Assembly (NCBI GenBank): GCA_023614405.1
Contig: CM042691.1
Coordinates: 180,516,927 to 180,580,926 of the forward strand
Reading direction: 5' to 3'
DNA length: 64,000 nucleotides
DNA from: Avena insularis
Lineage: Eukaryota; Streptophyta; Magnoliopsida; Poales; Poaceae
The position numbers were made by a program, and so were the translations under genes. Positions 34,216 to 45,955 of this stretch are shown here, in pieces; the first letter of the stretch is position 1; every line of letters begins with the position of its first letter. The notes under the pieces were generated by a model that was given only the letters and a program-made list of their open reading frames with translations, was not told the origin of the DNA and searched no databases.

Positions 34216-36300
34216 TCTTGTTTGTAAGTTAGAACGACACTTATTGAAAGCCCCAAACCACGTAAAACATGCCAAGAAAATTAGAGGGTTCTAACTTTGT
34301 TTTGCAGGGGTGTGCTGTGATGTGATATGGCCATGATTGTGATTATATATGATGTATGCAATGTTTCTTATTATAAGTCGGCAACCGGCAGGAGCCATAT
34401 GGTTGTCTTTTAATTTCGTCTAGACCTACGTGTCTATTATTCAAAGTAGTTGTAATAGTTGATGTTGGTGGACGACAACCATGGAGCGGCGCTATTGACC
34501 ATGACGCCACGCTGGTGATGATGGAGATCATGTTCGTGCTTGAAGATGGAGATCCGAACCACAAGAAGAAAGGCCATATCATATCACATATTTTGAATTG
34601 CATGTGATGTTAATCCTTTTATGCATCTTGTATTGCTTAGTTCACGATGGTAGCATTATAAGATGATCCCTCTCAAAAAATCAAGTTATAGAATGTTCGT
34701 CCTTAGTAGGCACCATTGCCAAAGCTCGTTGTTTCGAAGCACCACGTGATGATCGGGTGTGTTAGATTCTGCGAGTGTATACAATGGGAGCAAGCCAGAT
34801 TTGCTCATGCGGAAGCTAAGGTTTAATCTTGACGAGCCTAGCATGTATATAAATGGTCTCGGAACATGGAATACCGAAAGGTAAAGCATGAGTCATATAG
34901 ATGATATGATGAACATGATAATTGTTCTCCTTTGAGACTATATCATGTCACGTGATGATCGGACTTGGTGTAGTGAATTTGGTTCGTGTGATCACTAAAA
35001 CAACATGAGGGATATTGTTTTGAGTGGGAGTTCAATAGCAATATAATTAAAAGTTGAACACTATTTATCATAAATTAAATCAAAGTAAATTTGCATAGTT
35101 GTTGTAGTCATTGGTATCCGTTTACCACCTTGCGCTTAGTTATAATAGAGATAATATAACTATAGAATTATGGTTAGTTACTTTAAGAACTGGTATCGTA
35201 TTGTTTTGAAGTGTTAATCTAAAATTTAAAAGTCCTATTGAAAACTATCAGTATGTTCCGGTTACTCCATGAAGTTTAATAATTGGTATTAAATCAAGAG
35301 TGACAATTCCAGTGTTAGTAGATAAGTATCATCTTTGTCTCCATGATTCTTGATATTCAAAAGATTGTTTTAATATCACGGTTATCTAGGATATGAAAGA
35401 GTTGTTTCAGAAACCATGATGTGTGGAAGATATTGCGTTATCTGAAATGATGTTTTGGTTGCAACATGAGAGAGTATAATATGGCAAAGTTTATGTTTTC
35501 ATATTTGATGAGAATTTGAAAAAGGTTGGAGACGCTTGTCGTCCTAATCCTCCAAAAGGTTTTGGAGAGCAACATTATACTCGCGATTCACCGTTATAAG
35601 CTAAAAATAGCTTGATCATGAATAGTTCCATGATAAGGGTGAATATTTGATAAAATGTTTACTACACTAAAAGATTACTAAAGAATGGAATTTGAAAGAA
35701 CACCAAGTATTTGATGATGGAGATCTACTTCAAAGTGCAAGTCCAAAGACATTTGTATTTAACTATACATGCTTTGGACTATGTGTCATGTGTATGGCTC
35801 CACTATTGATGTTGATAATTTCTTTCGAACAGAAAAGGAAATACTGAAAGAGAATCTCAGAAATATATGGCAGAAAAGAAAAGACTAGAATTGTTCAGCT
35901 TAGGTATATAGAGGATATACATGTGATGGCTATATTATTTGCTTATTAAATAATGTGGTTCTTAAGTATTGGATACTGAATTTGTTGGTGTGAATCGTCA
36001 TACGAAACAACACAATTCATGAACTACAATGGCCTAAGTAACTAGCAAAAGAATATGTGATGATGTTCATCGAGAACAAATAAAGGGTTGTTGTGTTGCT
36101 CGTTAACATCAAAGATTGCCTTCAAGATTTATTTTATCAGGTATTATGAGAACAAAAGGGTTGTTTCAAATAATTGCCGTAATCCATAAAAGATGGATGA
36201 TTTACAAATCTCGTTGGATAAATCACATCCATAAAAATATTGCTAAAACTGTCAAAAGACAATTGATAAGAAAGATCACTTAGGAAGTGACATCGCCATT
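34216..36300 (+). other. C2 leader and decayed gag region
   Basis: An AT-rich tract with no ORF over 90 codons. Sequence such as CACGTGATGATCGG followed by GTTCGTGTGATCAC and GAGTGGGAGTTCA is familiar from the untranslated leader of wheat Copia elements. No gag domain can be read with confidence. Confidence 0.6.
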
Positions 36301-36309
36301 TAAATTATA

Positions 36310-38880
36310 TTGGAAAGAAAACATGAAGAAACTCCATGTGGATGGAATTTTGGAGTCTTTTGATTTTTGATCAAATGATGCTTGTGAAATTTTCCTAGAG
36401 ATAATTAAAACTCCGCTCATAGGCCAAAGGGAACGGATGACTAGCTTATTGGAACTTGTACATATTGTTGTATGAAGTCCATTATGTGTAGTCAAGAGCG
36501 ATAGATTTAAGCTTCATATGCTTTCTCCAAAATTTTGAGTGAATATATGAATATTTACTTAATAAGGATTAAGTGTGAAACATTTGACAAGTTTAATGAC
36601 TTTCAAGATGAAGTGCAAAATCAATGTAACAAGAAAATAAAGAATTTATGATAGTATCATAAACGACGATATTTGAGTTATAAAGTTTAGCATAACACCT
36701 AAGATTTGATGAATCCTTCCATGGATTTGCGTTTCCCGAAACACCATATGAGTATGGAATAATCTAGATATGCAATGAAACCTTGTTTGACATGGTAAGA
36801 TCAAAGGTGTAATTGATAAAACTGCCATTATATTTTAAAGATTAAAGCTTTAGAGACTACTATTTTTCCACGGAAAAGAGCTCCATCATAATCCGTTTAA
36901 ATGACAACATATAAAGTTATGGTTTGGGATAAAACCCAAGTTGTCCTTTCTTAAACGTTGGTATGCTATGCATAAGAAATATGTTTGCAACCAAAATCGT
37001 ATGAACATATCTTTGTATGTTATTTTGAATAATCGTTGAGTATTCCTCCATAACACCAAAGACAAAAATGTTTATCGCTTAGAACGCCAAGTTTCTTTGA
37101 GAAAGGAATTTTCCGTGAAAAGTTAAGTGGGAGGACAATAGAACTTTGATAAGGTTAAAAGAACCTTAGCTATATGTGCAAAGTTGCGCAGCGCTGAAAA
37201 TTGTTCCGGAGGCAGAAAAATGCTCAAGGCTCACGTTCCTCAAAGATTGTGGTCACAGAGGTTTAAGTTCCTATTGAAACAAGTAGGTCGGGTAACCAAT
37301 CAAATACCAAGATTTGAGAGTTAAATCATTATTTGACAATAATGATCCGACTACATGGACAGAAGCGATGATGGGCCCTGACTCCGTCAAATGGTTTGAA
37401 GCCATAATATCCGTGATAGTTCCATATACGAGAGATCAAGCTTTGAACTTGAAAGACCCTCTGAAAAGGTGCAAGACCTTACAGTCGTATTTGGATCTAT
37501 AAAGAAATAGACATGGATGTTTCACATCTATGAAATTATCGACATGTAGGGAAAGAGTTCACGACAATGTTCAAAGAGTTGACTATGACAAGATCTGATC
37601 TTTCATTAAGCGATATTTAGTCTAGACGGATTAATGTAGCAACCACTACATATAATTTTGTTATGTGGTAGTTGAATAAACAAAACAAGTTCTTGTAATA
37701 GAATGGTTACCTATAACGTGTGCATGACACGGTCCAAAGGGTTTTGTTAATTCAAAGGATGCTAAAAGCATACGCAAACTTCAATGGTTGAAGTAAGCAT
37801 CATGGAGTTCGAATCTTCACTGTGATGAAACTGTTAAAAGAGTTTAATTTCATCGGAGACGATGAAGATGCTTGCATTTGCAAGAAATTAAGTGGGAGCG
37901 CTAAGAAATGTTTCTAATACATTATGTGGAAGACATATTGTTGATTGGAAATGATGTATCTTTTTATTGACATAGTTTAATAATTTCATCTCGATGAAAG
38001 GCTTAGGCAGAACCCGAACATATGGCATCAATGTCTATATGGATAAATTGAGATGCTAATATGGTTGTGCCAGAAGTACATAGATGAGATATTAAATGAG
38101 TTCAATATAGAAACTACGAGAAAGGTTCTTGTTGCACAGGAACTATTGAATAAAGATTCAAGTATTTTTTATACTTGATTTATAAAATCACAAAGAGTAC
38201 TTTATCAATCATGTTGTGATGTGTACAAATCCAGATATGTCCTATTCTCTAAATGTTATGAGCGTATACCATAATGATTCATAAGATGATTATTGGACGA
38301 TAGTAAAGATATTATTATGATCTTTTAGAAGAACTAAGAATAATATTTTGTAGAAGTGAAAAATAGATGGTTAGTTCATTGTAAAAGTATTACATTGATA
38401 CTAGTTTTGTCACAAAGTACAAATTAATTTTATCTCTATCTAAACTAAGGGTGGCACAATATGATGGAAAGTAAGTTCCATAATGGATTTGATGAGTTCC
38501 AAAGTTAAGACATTGTGACAGATACTACAACAAAAGGCTAAGTATATGACTGCTATAATAGCAGCAAAAGAGGGCATTTGTGTCAAGTAGTTTCTTATCA
38601 AACTAGGTGTGGTTCATAGCGGGATAGTACTATGAAGATATATTGTACGACAATATTATCAACATGTTTTAACTCCAAGGAATTAAAGGTATCACCAAAT
38701 GACCAAATTTATACAAAGCCATCTCATTAGAGAATGAGTGATGCGTAGAGACGCAAAGACTTGCAATTACACACGGACCTGAAAGTGTCGGATCCGGAGA
38801 TCAGTTGACCACTAGCAATCGTGTAAATACAACACCGGAAAGCCATAGCTCTTGAATGCACAAAGGTTTGAAACTAGATT
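36310..38880 (+). pseudogene. pol: C2 pol remnant (integrase, RT, RNase H), heavily decayed
   Basis: Short recognisable pieces occur in the expected Copia order. GAG-pre-integrase residues include KLHVDGILESFDF (about 36325-36365), then integrase remnants and LWFGIKPKLSFLK near 36920-36950. The beginning of RT reads NNDPTTWTEAMMGPDSVKW (about 37340-37395). An RNase H stretch reads KAKYMTAIIAAKEGICVK near 38535-38590. No block longer than about 60 codons is open. It is clearly older or more mutated than C1, which has the same gene order. No function is possible. Confidence 0.75.
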
Positions 38881-38890
38881 ATTGAATGTA

Positions 38891-38905
38891 GCGCAAGTGG
38901 GAGAC
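38891..38905 (+). promoter_or_regulatory. C2 polypurine tract
   Basis: GCGCAAGTGGGAGAC directly precedes the LTR start TGTTGGAGATATGCCC. The same AAGTGGGAGAC core is found before the 3' LTR of C1 (50160-50170). Confidence 0.8.
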
Positions 38906-40769
38906 TGTTGGAGATATGCCCAAGAGGCAATAATAAAGTGGTTATTATCATATCTTCATTCTTATGATAAATGTTTACATACCGTGCTATAATTGTATAA
39001 ACCGGAAACATTAATACTTGTGTGATTTGTAAACATAAAAGAGTCCCTAGTAAAGCCTCTTGTTAAACTAGCTTGTTTGGTTAATATATGATCATGGTTT
39101 CATGATCATGAAAATAGAGATGTTATTAACAACAGGGTCATATCATTAGGAGAATGATGTGATGGACAAGTCATTTAATATAGTTCACATGCTATGAGCT
39201 TTCTGATACATAGTAACCTAATTCCTTCGACCATGAGATCATGCTAATCACCATCACCGAAAGGATGCTTTGATGACATCAAACGCCACACCGTAACCGG
39301 GTGGCTATAAAGGTGCTATTGAGTGTTCGGAAAGTATGTGTTGAGTCACATGGATCAAGATTGGGATTTGTCCATCCATATGACATATAGATATACTCTG
39401 GGCCCTCTCGGTGGAATGTCATCCAATTAGCTTGCAAGCATGTGACTGGCTCACAAGGGATCACATATCACGGGAACGAGAAAAGAGTACTTATTGGTAA
39501 CGAGGTTGAACTAGGTATGCAGAGATACCGACGATCAAACCTCGGATAAGTAAAGTATCATGAGACAAAGGGAAATTGGTATCGTATGTAAATGGTTCAT
39601 TCGATCATGAAGTAATCATAGAAATATGTGGGAGCCATATGAATTTCCAGATTCCTCTATTGGTTATTGATCAGAGAAGAGTCTCGATCATGTCTACATA
39701 ATTCACGAACCGTAGGGAGACACACTTAAGGATTCGATGTTGTTTAGTAGATAAGGAATGTGAGTAAAGAGACCGAATGTTGTTCGTAGTCTCGGATGGG
39801 ATCCGAGATATCACGAGGAGATCTGAAATGGTCCGGAGGATAAGATTCATATAAGGAAAGTCAAATTTCAGAGTTCGGGAATGATTCCAGTGTTTTCACC
39901 GGAATGTTCTAGAAGGGTCTAGAAGGTTCACCGATCCGGAAGGGGAAGGGTACATGGATGTGTCATGACAAAGTGTAATGGTTGCATCATGTCCTAGGTC
40001 ATTTGGCTAGACACTTGGAAGAGAGAAATCAAACTCTAATTTGAAAGTGAAAAAGGTAGTTTGAAAAAGTCAAATCCCAACATGGTTTCCTAGTTAGGGA
40101 GGGTTTCTGAGTTAGGGAGGGTTTACTCCTGGGTGGGGAACACCATTGGACGCCTCCCCACCTATATAAGGAGGGTTAGGGGTGCACCCCAAGGTATACC
40201 GCTTGCCCTAGGCTCCCAAGAAACCCTAGGTTGGCCGCCGCCCCTCTCTAGTTGCGACCAATCTAGATCTCCTCTAAACCGCTACCGACTAGCTATACTC
40301 TAGTTGCTAGCTACATCTAAACCTCGGCCCTCTAAACCCTAGATCACCAGGCCTCCCTCTGCTCCACCATACTCGCTCTGGCTTAGGCGAAGCCCTGCGG
40401 TATCTCCCCTCTACTTCTGACACCACGTCGTCGTGCTGCCGGAATCGCGGGAGAGACCTACAACCTCCGCTGCCTGCTGGAACAAGGGAGAGGAAGGTCT
40501 TCATCGAGTTTCGTACGTGTGACCGACTATGGGAGCGCTGCTGGAACACGGAAACGAAAGGATCATCTACGCGATCTTGAGATCGGAAAGTGAACGACTA
40601 CATCACCCACGAGAATCTGCTCTCGTTAACCGCTTTGCATCTTCGAGGGTTAGTACCTATCAACTTATTGCACTGATCTAGTAGATAGATCTTGGCTTGA
40701 TCATAGATTAGATTTTGACTGTGTGTTCATGAGGTAGAAATTTTTTGTTTTCCATGCTACGAACCCCTA
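38906..40769 (+). repeat. C2 3' LTR (BARE/Angela type)
   Basis: A 1.86-kb LTR starting TGTTGGAGATATGCCC and ending CGAACCCCTA at about 40769, where the usual terminal CA is lost at the junction with G1. A TATA box (TATATAAG) is at 40163-40170, consistent with a promoter in the U3/R region. Short ORFs inside are not supported. Confidence 0.85.
40163..40170 (+). promoter_or_regulatory. TATA box of the C2 LTR
   Basis: TATATAAG flanked by GC-rich sequence (CCCCACC upstream, GAGGG downstream), at the position typical of the BARE-type LTR promoter. Confidence 0.65.
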
Positions 40770-41863
40770 TAACCGGTTCGCGTTGGCGTCTAATCTAAAC
40801 CGCTGGATCTAGATCCAGCGGATCCAATCGATCAGACCAGAAAGGGGTGGCGCAAATGGTGAGTGTGGTGGCGGAGCATCTGGCGACGGTGCTTCGGTGA
40901 GGCCAGGGTGATGGGGGTGGCTTAGGGGGTTACCAGAGTCGAAGCGACAAGGTGAACGCAATGGTGGTCGCATGCAAAGAAGGGGTGCACTGGTACATCC
41001 GTAATTGCTCGACGAAGTTGAGTTCACCATCGGGTGCTCGCAGTCGATGACGAGGCCAAGCCTACAGAGTGCCAATAGACAAACAAATATTATTAGCATG
41101 TGCGCGCGAGGATAGAGCTTGTGACGGTGCAAACCAGAGGCGAGGGCGGGGTCGAGGCTCACCACAATTGCTCGTCGAAGCTCCTCCGAGCTGCGATGGT
41201 GCGAGGAGAAATATGCAGAGCCTGGTGGCGTTTAGGGCTTGTGGTGTGGGGGGAAATGGAGCGGAGGCCGGGGGCGTTAAGTAGCAGGGACGAGGGGTGT
41301 TGTCATGCCGGCAATCAAGAGCAGTAAAGAGGATTGCAAGGGGAGAAACGGCAGCGGCGGAGCGGGTCGTCGCGGCGTTGATTGAGGATGAAGGGGTGAC
41401 GTGGAGGTGGGGTCCACCTGTTAGTGAGGGGGTGCGGCGCAGCACGGTGACAAACAAAGGGGAAGAGGGGAAAACCCAGGTGGGATGCTGGGCTGCGAGT
41501 TGGGCCACGGGGTGGGCTACGCCAGTTGGCTGGTCTGCTTCTATTTTTTTCCTTTGCCCTTTTCTTTTTCTGGTTTGATTTTCCAAATGAGATTTGAATG
41601 CTGAAATGAAGTAAAATTTTCACCAAAATTTTGTGAGACTATTCTAGTGTCCAGAAGTGTGTCAAACACATACAATCACTCAAAATCATTTCTGGGTCTT
41701 GAAAATAAAAATAAAACCTTGCCCCATATATATAATATAAAAGGGCTTTAAATACGGTTTTATTTAGGGTTTTGTTTTGAAAAAATTTATTGAAAGTAAT
41801 AATGCCATGATGCTATGAATGCAACAACATGATTTTGCATTTTATGAAATTTGGGATGTTACA
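40770..41863 (-). repeat. G1 5' LTR, outer part
   Basis: This resumes G1 LTR homology at ACCGGTTCGCGTTGGCG, matching about 11463 onward in the 3' LTR. It ends GGGATGTTACA at 41863, which is the LTR start on the minus strand (TGTAACATCCC). Together with 18751-20437 it reconstitutes an LTR of about 2.78 kb, against 2794 bp for the 3' LTR. Confidence 0.9.
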
Positions 41864-42267
41864 GAATACTAGTAATAATTCCCTTAATACTAGCAATACT
41901 ATTAGCAATAATATACTAGTAATAATTCCTAAATCCCTAAATACTATCAAAATATACTAATATTAGCAAATACCTAAATAATATACTAACAAATTATATA
42001 CAAATCCCTAAATATTATACTAACAAAATTAGTACAAATCCCTAAATTAAAAAATATCGCTAAACTAAACAATAATATATTAAAAATATGTAACTAAAAT
42101 AAACAATATATATCTAGCTAAAATAAATACTAAGCAATAATATATCTAACTAAAACAATATATATCTAACTAAAATAAAAACTAAACAATATATTTCTAT
42201 CTAAAACAATAATTAATATATCTAACTAAACAATAATATATTTAACTAAAAACTAAACAATAATATA
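41864..42267. repeat. AT-rich low-complexity tract in CACTA1
   Basis: Repetition of CTAAACTAAACAATAATATAT-like words. It lies between G1 and the GC-rich tract, on the 5' side of the second CACTA1 gene, and is probably part of an intron or 5' region of that gene. Confidence 0.65.
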
Positions 42268-42610
42268 TTAAACTAAACTAAAAAATAGAAAAAAACAGAG
42301 GGGCGGCGTGTGGCCACTTACAGTGCGGGGGCGGTGAGGGGCGGCACACGGGGATAACGTGAGTGCGGTGACATCGGGACAACATGGGCGCGGCAGCGAA
42401 CGAGGGGCGACGCGGGCGCGGCAACGAAGGAGAGGCTCGGTCGTGGTGGCGCACAGACGCCGTGGGGACGACATCAGTGATGGAGGGCGGCGGCGCGGCA
42501 CGGGGACAACTCAGTGACGGGGCATGGGCGGCAGCGAGAACTCCTGCGGGAGCGGGCACAGGCGGCGGCCTGGCGGTGTCGATCTGTGGTGTGAGGGCGT
42601 CCCGGTTCAT
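42268..42610. other. GC-rich tract between the two CACTA1 genes
   Basis: A GCGGCG-rich segment giving opposed overlapping ORFs (Pro/Arg/Ala-rich on the minus strand, Gly/Ala-rich on the plus strand) without any domain. Its position relative to the internal subterminal repeats and the second gene is the same as that of the GC-rich tract in CACTA2. Confidence 0.6.
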
Positions 42611-42639
42611 GGTTCAAACAAGGAGGCATAGGGGTGGAT

Positions 42640-42738
42640 ATTTGTACCCACAACCTCTAGTCCCGGTTCTAGCCACCGACCGGGATTAGAGAGGGGTTAT
42701 CTAGTCCCGCTCAAGCCTCCAGCTAGGACTAGAGGTCT
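42640..42738. repeat. Internal copy of CACTA1 subterminal repeats
   Basis: Contains CCTCTAGTCCCGGTT, a GACCGGGATTAGAG unit, CTAGTCCCG and AGGACTAGAGG, the same motif set as at 4985-5130 and 44700-45010. The tnp2 reading frame ends right here (QKDL, then CTCTAGTCC). Confidence 0.75.
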
Positions 42739-44203
42739 TTTTGGCCGTGCCGTTTCGCTTGCGCGCCAAAACCCTGAAATGCTTGTCTTTCTTTCTTGCG
42801 GGATGCTTGGTTGAAAAAAAATCGACGATGCCCCTGGTACACATTCTTCCTACCTATATCCAAATATATAATTTTAGTATCATCTATACAATGCGTGCAT
42901 GCATTGTATACCTTGTCTGACTGTCCTGAAAGGTTACTAAGAGCAGGCCAATCATTGATGGTTACGGACAACAACGCTGGTTGGTGAAATGGTTTTTGTT
43001 TGTTCTCATCTCACATACATACACCTTCATCGCACCACAACTCTAGTAATTCTTCAACTAATGGTCTTAGTTACACATCAATGTCATTGCCAGGTTGCTT
43101 CGGGCCTTGTATGTGCACTGGCATCATAATGAACCTCCGCTTCATGCATAACCAAGGAGGCAGGTTATATATACATAGAGTTATAGGCCAGGTGCTTTGA
43201 CTGTAGCTCTTCTCCCCAAAAGGATTCATGCCATCTGTACTTAGACCAAACCTTAAGTTCCTTGCGTCATCTGCAAATCTCGGGTACTCTCTATCGGTTT
43301 TTCTCCATTGTGACCCATCAGCGGGGTGTCTCAACATTGAGTATTTTTTGCTATCTTCTTTGTGCCATCACAAGAAATGTTTCAACTATGGTATTATAGG
43401 AGCATACCACATCAGCTTTGCACGAACCCTCTTCCTAGGGCGCTGCTCGCCCTCAACATCACTAGGGTCATCTCGTCTAATATTATACCGCAATACACCG
43501 CATACCGGGCATGCATCCAAATTCTTGTACTCCTCACCGTGATAGAGGATGTAGTCATTAATGCATGCATGTATCTTCTTCGCCTCTAGTCCTAGAGGGC
43601 AGACAACCTTTTTGTTCCTCATATGTACTGACAAGCAATTTGTTATCCTTGTTTGATAACCATTCTCTAACTCGTATTGAAGTAATTCCAGTGTGGTACC
43701 GATCTTTGTGTTGACATCTTCGCAATTTGCGTACAACAATTTTTTGTGATCCTCTAACATGCACACCAACTTCTTATTCTCGTTTTCATTTTCGCATTTG
43801 CTCCATGCATCAAGAATGGGCCAACAAAGATCATCAGCAGTCTCATCTAATGCTCGTTCTTCACATTCTTCTTGTTCATTGTCTTCTATTGCAGTATCAC
43901 CGTATTCAGGGAACATTGGATAGTTGTCATTGTTCTCTTATTCTTTGTTGTCTTTCATCATAACCCCTCTTCTTTGTGCTTTGTCACACAATTATAGCCG
44001 GATATGAAACCGGACTGAATCAGGTGGATGTGAATGGTTTTTAAAGAAGAGTAATCCTTCTCATTCCCAAAGACACGACACGGACAACACATAAAACCAT
44101 TCCGCTTGTTTGCCTCAGACAAATCTAGGAAAGAATGCACGCCTTTAGTGAATGCATCAGACATTTGGGGAGCATCGTACATCCATTCCTGGCTCATCTT
44201 CAT
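42739..44203 (-). pseudogene. tnp2: CACTA1 transposase (TNP2), 5' half only
   Basis: Starts MKMSQEWMYDAPQMSDAF at 44203 with the transposase-associated domain (NGFMCCPCRVF, IHLIQSGFISGYNC). It continues through an acidic linker (43916-43386) with CINDYILYHGEEY and CPVCGVLRYN. The Transposase_21 start includes LSTDGMNPFGEKS, then IYNLPPWLCMKRRF and VHIQGPKQPGNDIDV. The final block (42974-42739) has SVTINDWPALSNLSGQSD, a conserved ACTHC and YQGHRRFF. The C-terminal half, with the DUF4218 and DUF4216-like regions present in CACTA2, is absent, so this copy cannot transpose on its own. Several frameshifts occur (43340-43390, 43916-43958). Confidence 0.88.
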
Positions 44204-44689
44204 TATATTTAAAATTTTGAATCATATAAAAAGTTTGGATCATTTTTACTACATTTACTTTTTCAAATCAAAAAATTTAGTGTGTATGACATATATATAT
44301 AATTTTACATGCACCAATATTTTAATTGGATAAAACTATTAACATAAAAAATGTTGACTTTTTAATTATTGATCTAGTCGTGAAAACCTTATTCAATTCT
44401 GAGCTCCGAATCTCTAAAAATACACATCTCAACTTTCAGTAACTTTTTGCATAACCAAAATTTGCTTAAAATTACACATCTAAAATTCCATCTACTTCTA
44501 ATCATGAAATCCCTCTCTACTTCTAGAGAATTGAGCTAAACTAAAAATGAGAGATGAAAGATAGAAGTTGCTAACCTTTTAGAAGATTGGATTGATGGAT
44601 GCCACCAAATCTTGACAAACTTTGGACAAAAATGGGATGAACTTGAGCTAGCTTGGAGAAAATGGACATGGGTTTGGGCAGGGTCAAAG
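44204..44689. other. 5' untranslated or promoter region of CACTA1 tnp2
   Basis: AT-rich and without a supported ORF, between the tnp2 start and the right subterminal array. I see nothing else in it. Confidence 0.5.
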
Positions 44690-45010
44690 CATGGAATATA
44701 TAGGGGAAACATTAGTCCCGGGTTATTCTACAAACCAGGACTAGATTTTGAGCACTAGTCCTGGCCTGTAACACCACCCGGGACTATATGTTCTCCTGGG
44801 TCCCAATCGTTGCCGCCAGACCTGTAGTCCCGGCTGGTATTACCAACCAGGACTAGAGGTCCCCCATGAACCGGGACTAGGCAATTGTTGCCTCCTTGAT
44901 GTTGTAAAGGGCATGAACCGGGAATAATGCTCACACTAGTCCCGGTTCTAGACCCGAATGAGACTAGAGGCAAGTGCAGCTCCAAATGAAAGGCTTGTTT
45001 TCCACTAGTG
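44690..45010. repeat. CACTA1 right terminus and subterminal repeats
   Basis: Multiple direct and inverted copies of TAGTCCCGG(T/C)T and ACC(A/G)GGACTA, ending in AAGGCTTGTTTTCCACTAGTG. The last bases are the inverted CACTA terminus. Confidence 0.85.
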
Positions 45011-45955
45011 CCAGAAGCTACCTTATGGAGTGTTCCTTGCTTCTCGGAAGCTAAGGCACTACTTCCAGAAGCACCCTATCAAAGTAGTGAGAAAGGCTCC
45101 ACTGTCCAACATCATCAACAATGGCAACAATACAGGAAGGGTCAGAAGTGGGGCATTGAGCTTGCCGCCTTCCAGATCACCTACAAGAGACACGACACTA
45201 TCAAATCTCAAGCTTTGGCGGATTTTATTGCAGATTGGACGAAGATGCCGGATGAAACTCCTATACCAAAAGCAGAGTATTGGGTGATGCACTTTGACGG
45301 ATAAAAGCTTCTGAATGGATCAGGGGCTTTTGTACTGCTACAGTCACCAATAGAAGAAAAACTGCACTATGTCTTGCAAATTCACTTTGAGGCTACAAAC
45401 AATATGGCGGAATATGAAGCACTCATTCACGAACTTCACGTAGCCAAGGATATTGGCATCAAGCACATAGTTTGATATGGAGAATCCAACTTGGTTTTCT
45501 AGCAGGTTGCTGGCACCTAGAACGCACGGAACCCTATGATGGCGGCATATCGAGATGAAGTAGATGAGATAGCCAAGTGCTTCGAAGGCTACGAAGTCAA
45601 GTACGTCAAGAGGGAGGACAATGAGGCGGCAGATCTGCTGTCAACTCTTGGATTAGGGCATAAACCAATTCCGCCAAGCTTTTTTATGGAGCATCTACGG
45701 AGCCCTTGTGAAGGGAGCATACCCCGAGAACCCGGATAGAGTCAACTCATTTGTTAATGCAGTAACAATAGTCCCTTCGTCTTGGAACCATTCATGGAGC
45801 ATCTCGTACATGGATCTTTGCCCATGACGAGGTTGAAAGTCGGCAAATAGTACACCGAGCAAAGGGCTATACCATAATTAATGGGCAGCTCTAAAAAATA
45901 ATCACCACAGGTGTATACCTAAAATGTGTTTCCTAGCAGGAAGGTATTGATATCC
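45011..45955 (+). pseudogene. pol: R1 RNase H and start of the integrase zinc region
   Basis: The sequence resumes at the point where 4984 stops: QKLPYGVFLASRKLRHYFQKH. After a frameshift it reads WGIELAAFQITYKRHDTI and SQALADFIADWTKMPDE. RNase H proper has YWVMHFDG (catalytic Asp), a stop, NMAEYEALIHEL (Glu) and YGESNLV, where Asp is normally found in place of Glu, then REDNEAADLLS (last Asp). The linker continues to KGYTIINGQL and the start of the zinc-finger region, CVS-(stop)-QEGIDI. There the Copia element C1 inserted (TSD TATCC). At least four stops make it non-functional. Confidence 0.88.
45951..45955 (+). repeat. Target-site duplication (left) of Copia C1: TATCC
   Basis: Identical to 51820-51824 on the other side of C1. 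Both copies lie in R1 integrase sequence, which reads continuously when C1 and one copy are disregarded. Confidence 0.9.

Larger units (their letters stand above)
34216..40769 (+). mobile_element. C2: BARE/Angela-type Copia retrotransposon, 5' end missing
   Basis: The plus strand contains a long noncoding leader typical of Triticeae Copia elements (34216 to about 36300). Heavily mutated pol (about 36310-38880), a polypurine tract and a complete 3' LTR (38906-40769) follow. The 5' LTR and PBS are absent: the leader begins directly beside the CACTA2 terminus at 34215. On the right the LTR abuts the resumed G1 5' LTR at 40770. No target duplication can be shown. Confidence 0.82.
9709..41863 (-). 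mobile_element. G1: Del/Tekay-type chromovirus (Gypsy) with its 5' LTR split by nested insertions
   Basis: On the minus strand the order is 5' LTR (41863-40770 plus 20437-18751), Met-tRNA-type PBS (18748-18737), two leader ORFs (18608-18172, 17927-17118), gag (16884), zinc knuckle, protease, reverse transcriptase, RNase H, integrase and a chromodomain remnant (to about 12560), polypurine tract, and 3' LTR (12502-9709). The gag motif PTKFSGTTDPMVANDWLR and the integrase tail VVHNVFHVSQLKKCHPE place it in the Del/Tekay clade. It inserted between the two genes of CACTA1. The flanking five bases (TAGTA and GAATA) do not match exactly, so the target duplication is decayed or the ends were altered. 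Confidence 0.9.
4985..45010 (-). mobile_element. CACTA1: En/Spm-type DNA transposon, split by chromovirus G1
   Basis: The left end starts CACTAAGAAACTAG at 4985 and the right end finishes TTTTCCACTAGTG at 45010, the inverted CACTA terminus. Both ends carry subterminal repeats built on TAGTCCCGGTT and its complement. On the minus strand the order is: right terminus, 5' half of tnp2 (44203 to 42740), an internal block of subterminal repeats (42738-42640), a GC-rich tract (42610-42268), an AT-rich tract, then the G1 insertion (41863-9709), then a second gene (9708 to 5416) and the left terminus. The element interrupts R1 RNase H. A clean 3-bp target duplication is not visible (CTC left, CCA right). 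Confidence 0.85.

Noticed and set aside
42268..42689. Possible host gene in the GC-rich tract of CACTA1
   Set aside because: Low-complexity opposed ORFs within a transposon, with no conserved motif.
4982..45013. A 3-bp target duplication for CACTA1
   Set aside because: CTC on the left and CCA on the right do not match. The host codons around the site make the exact boundary ambiguous.
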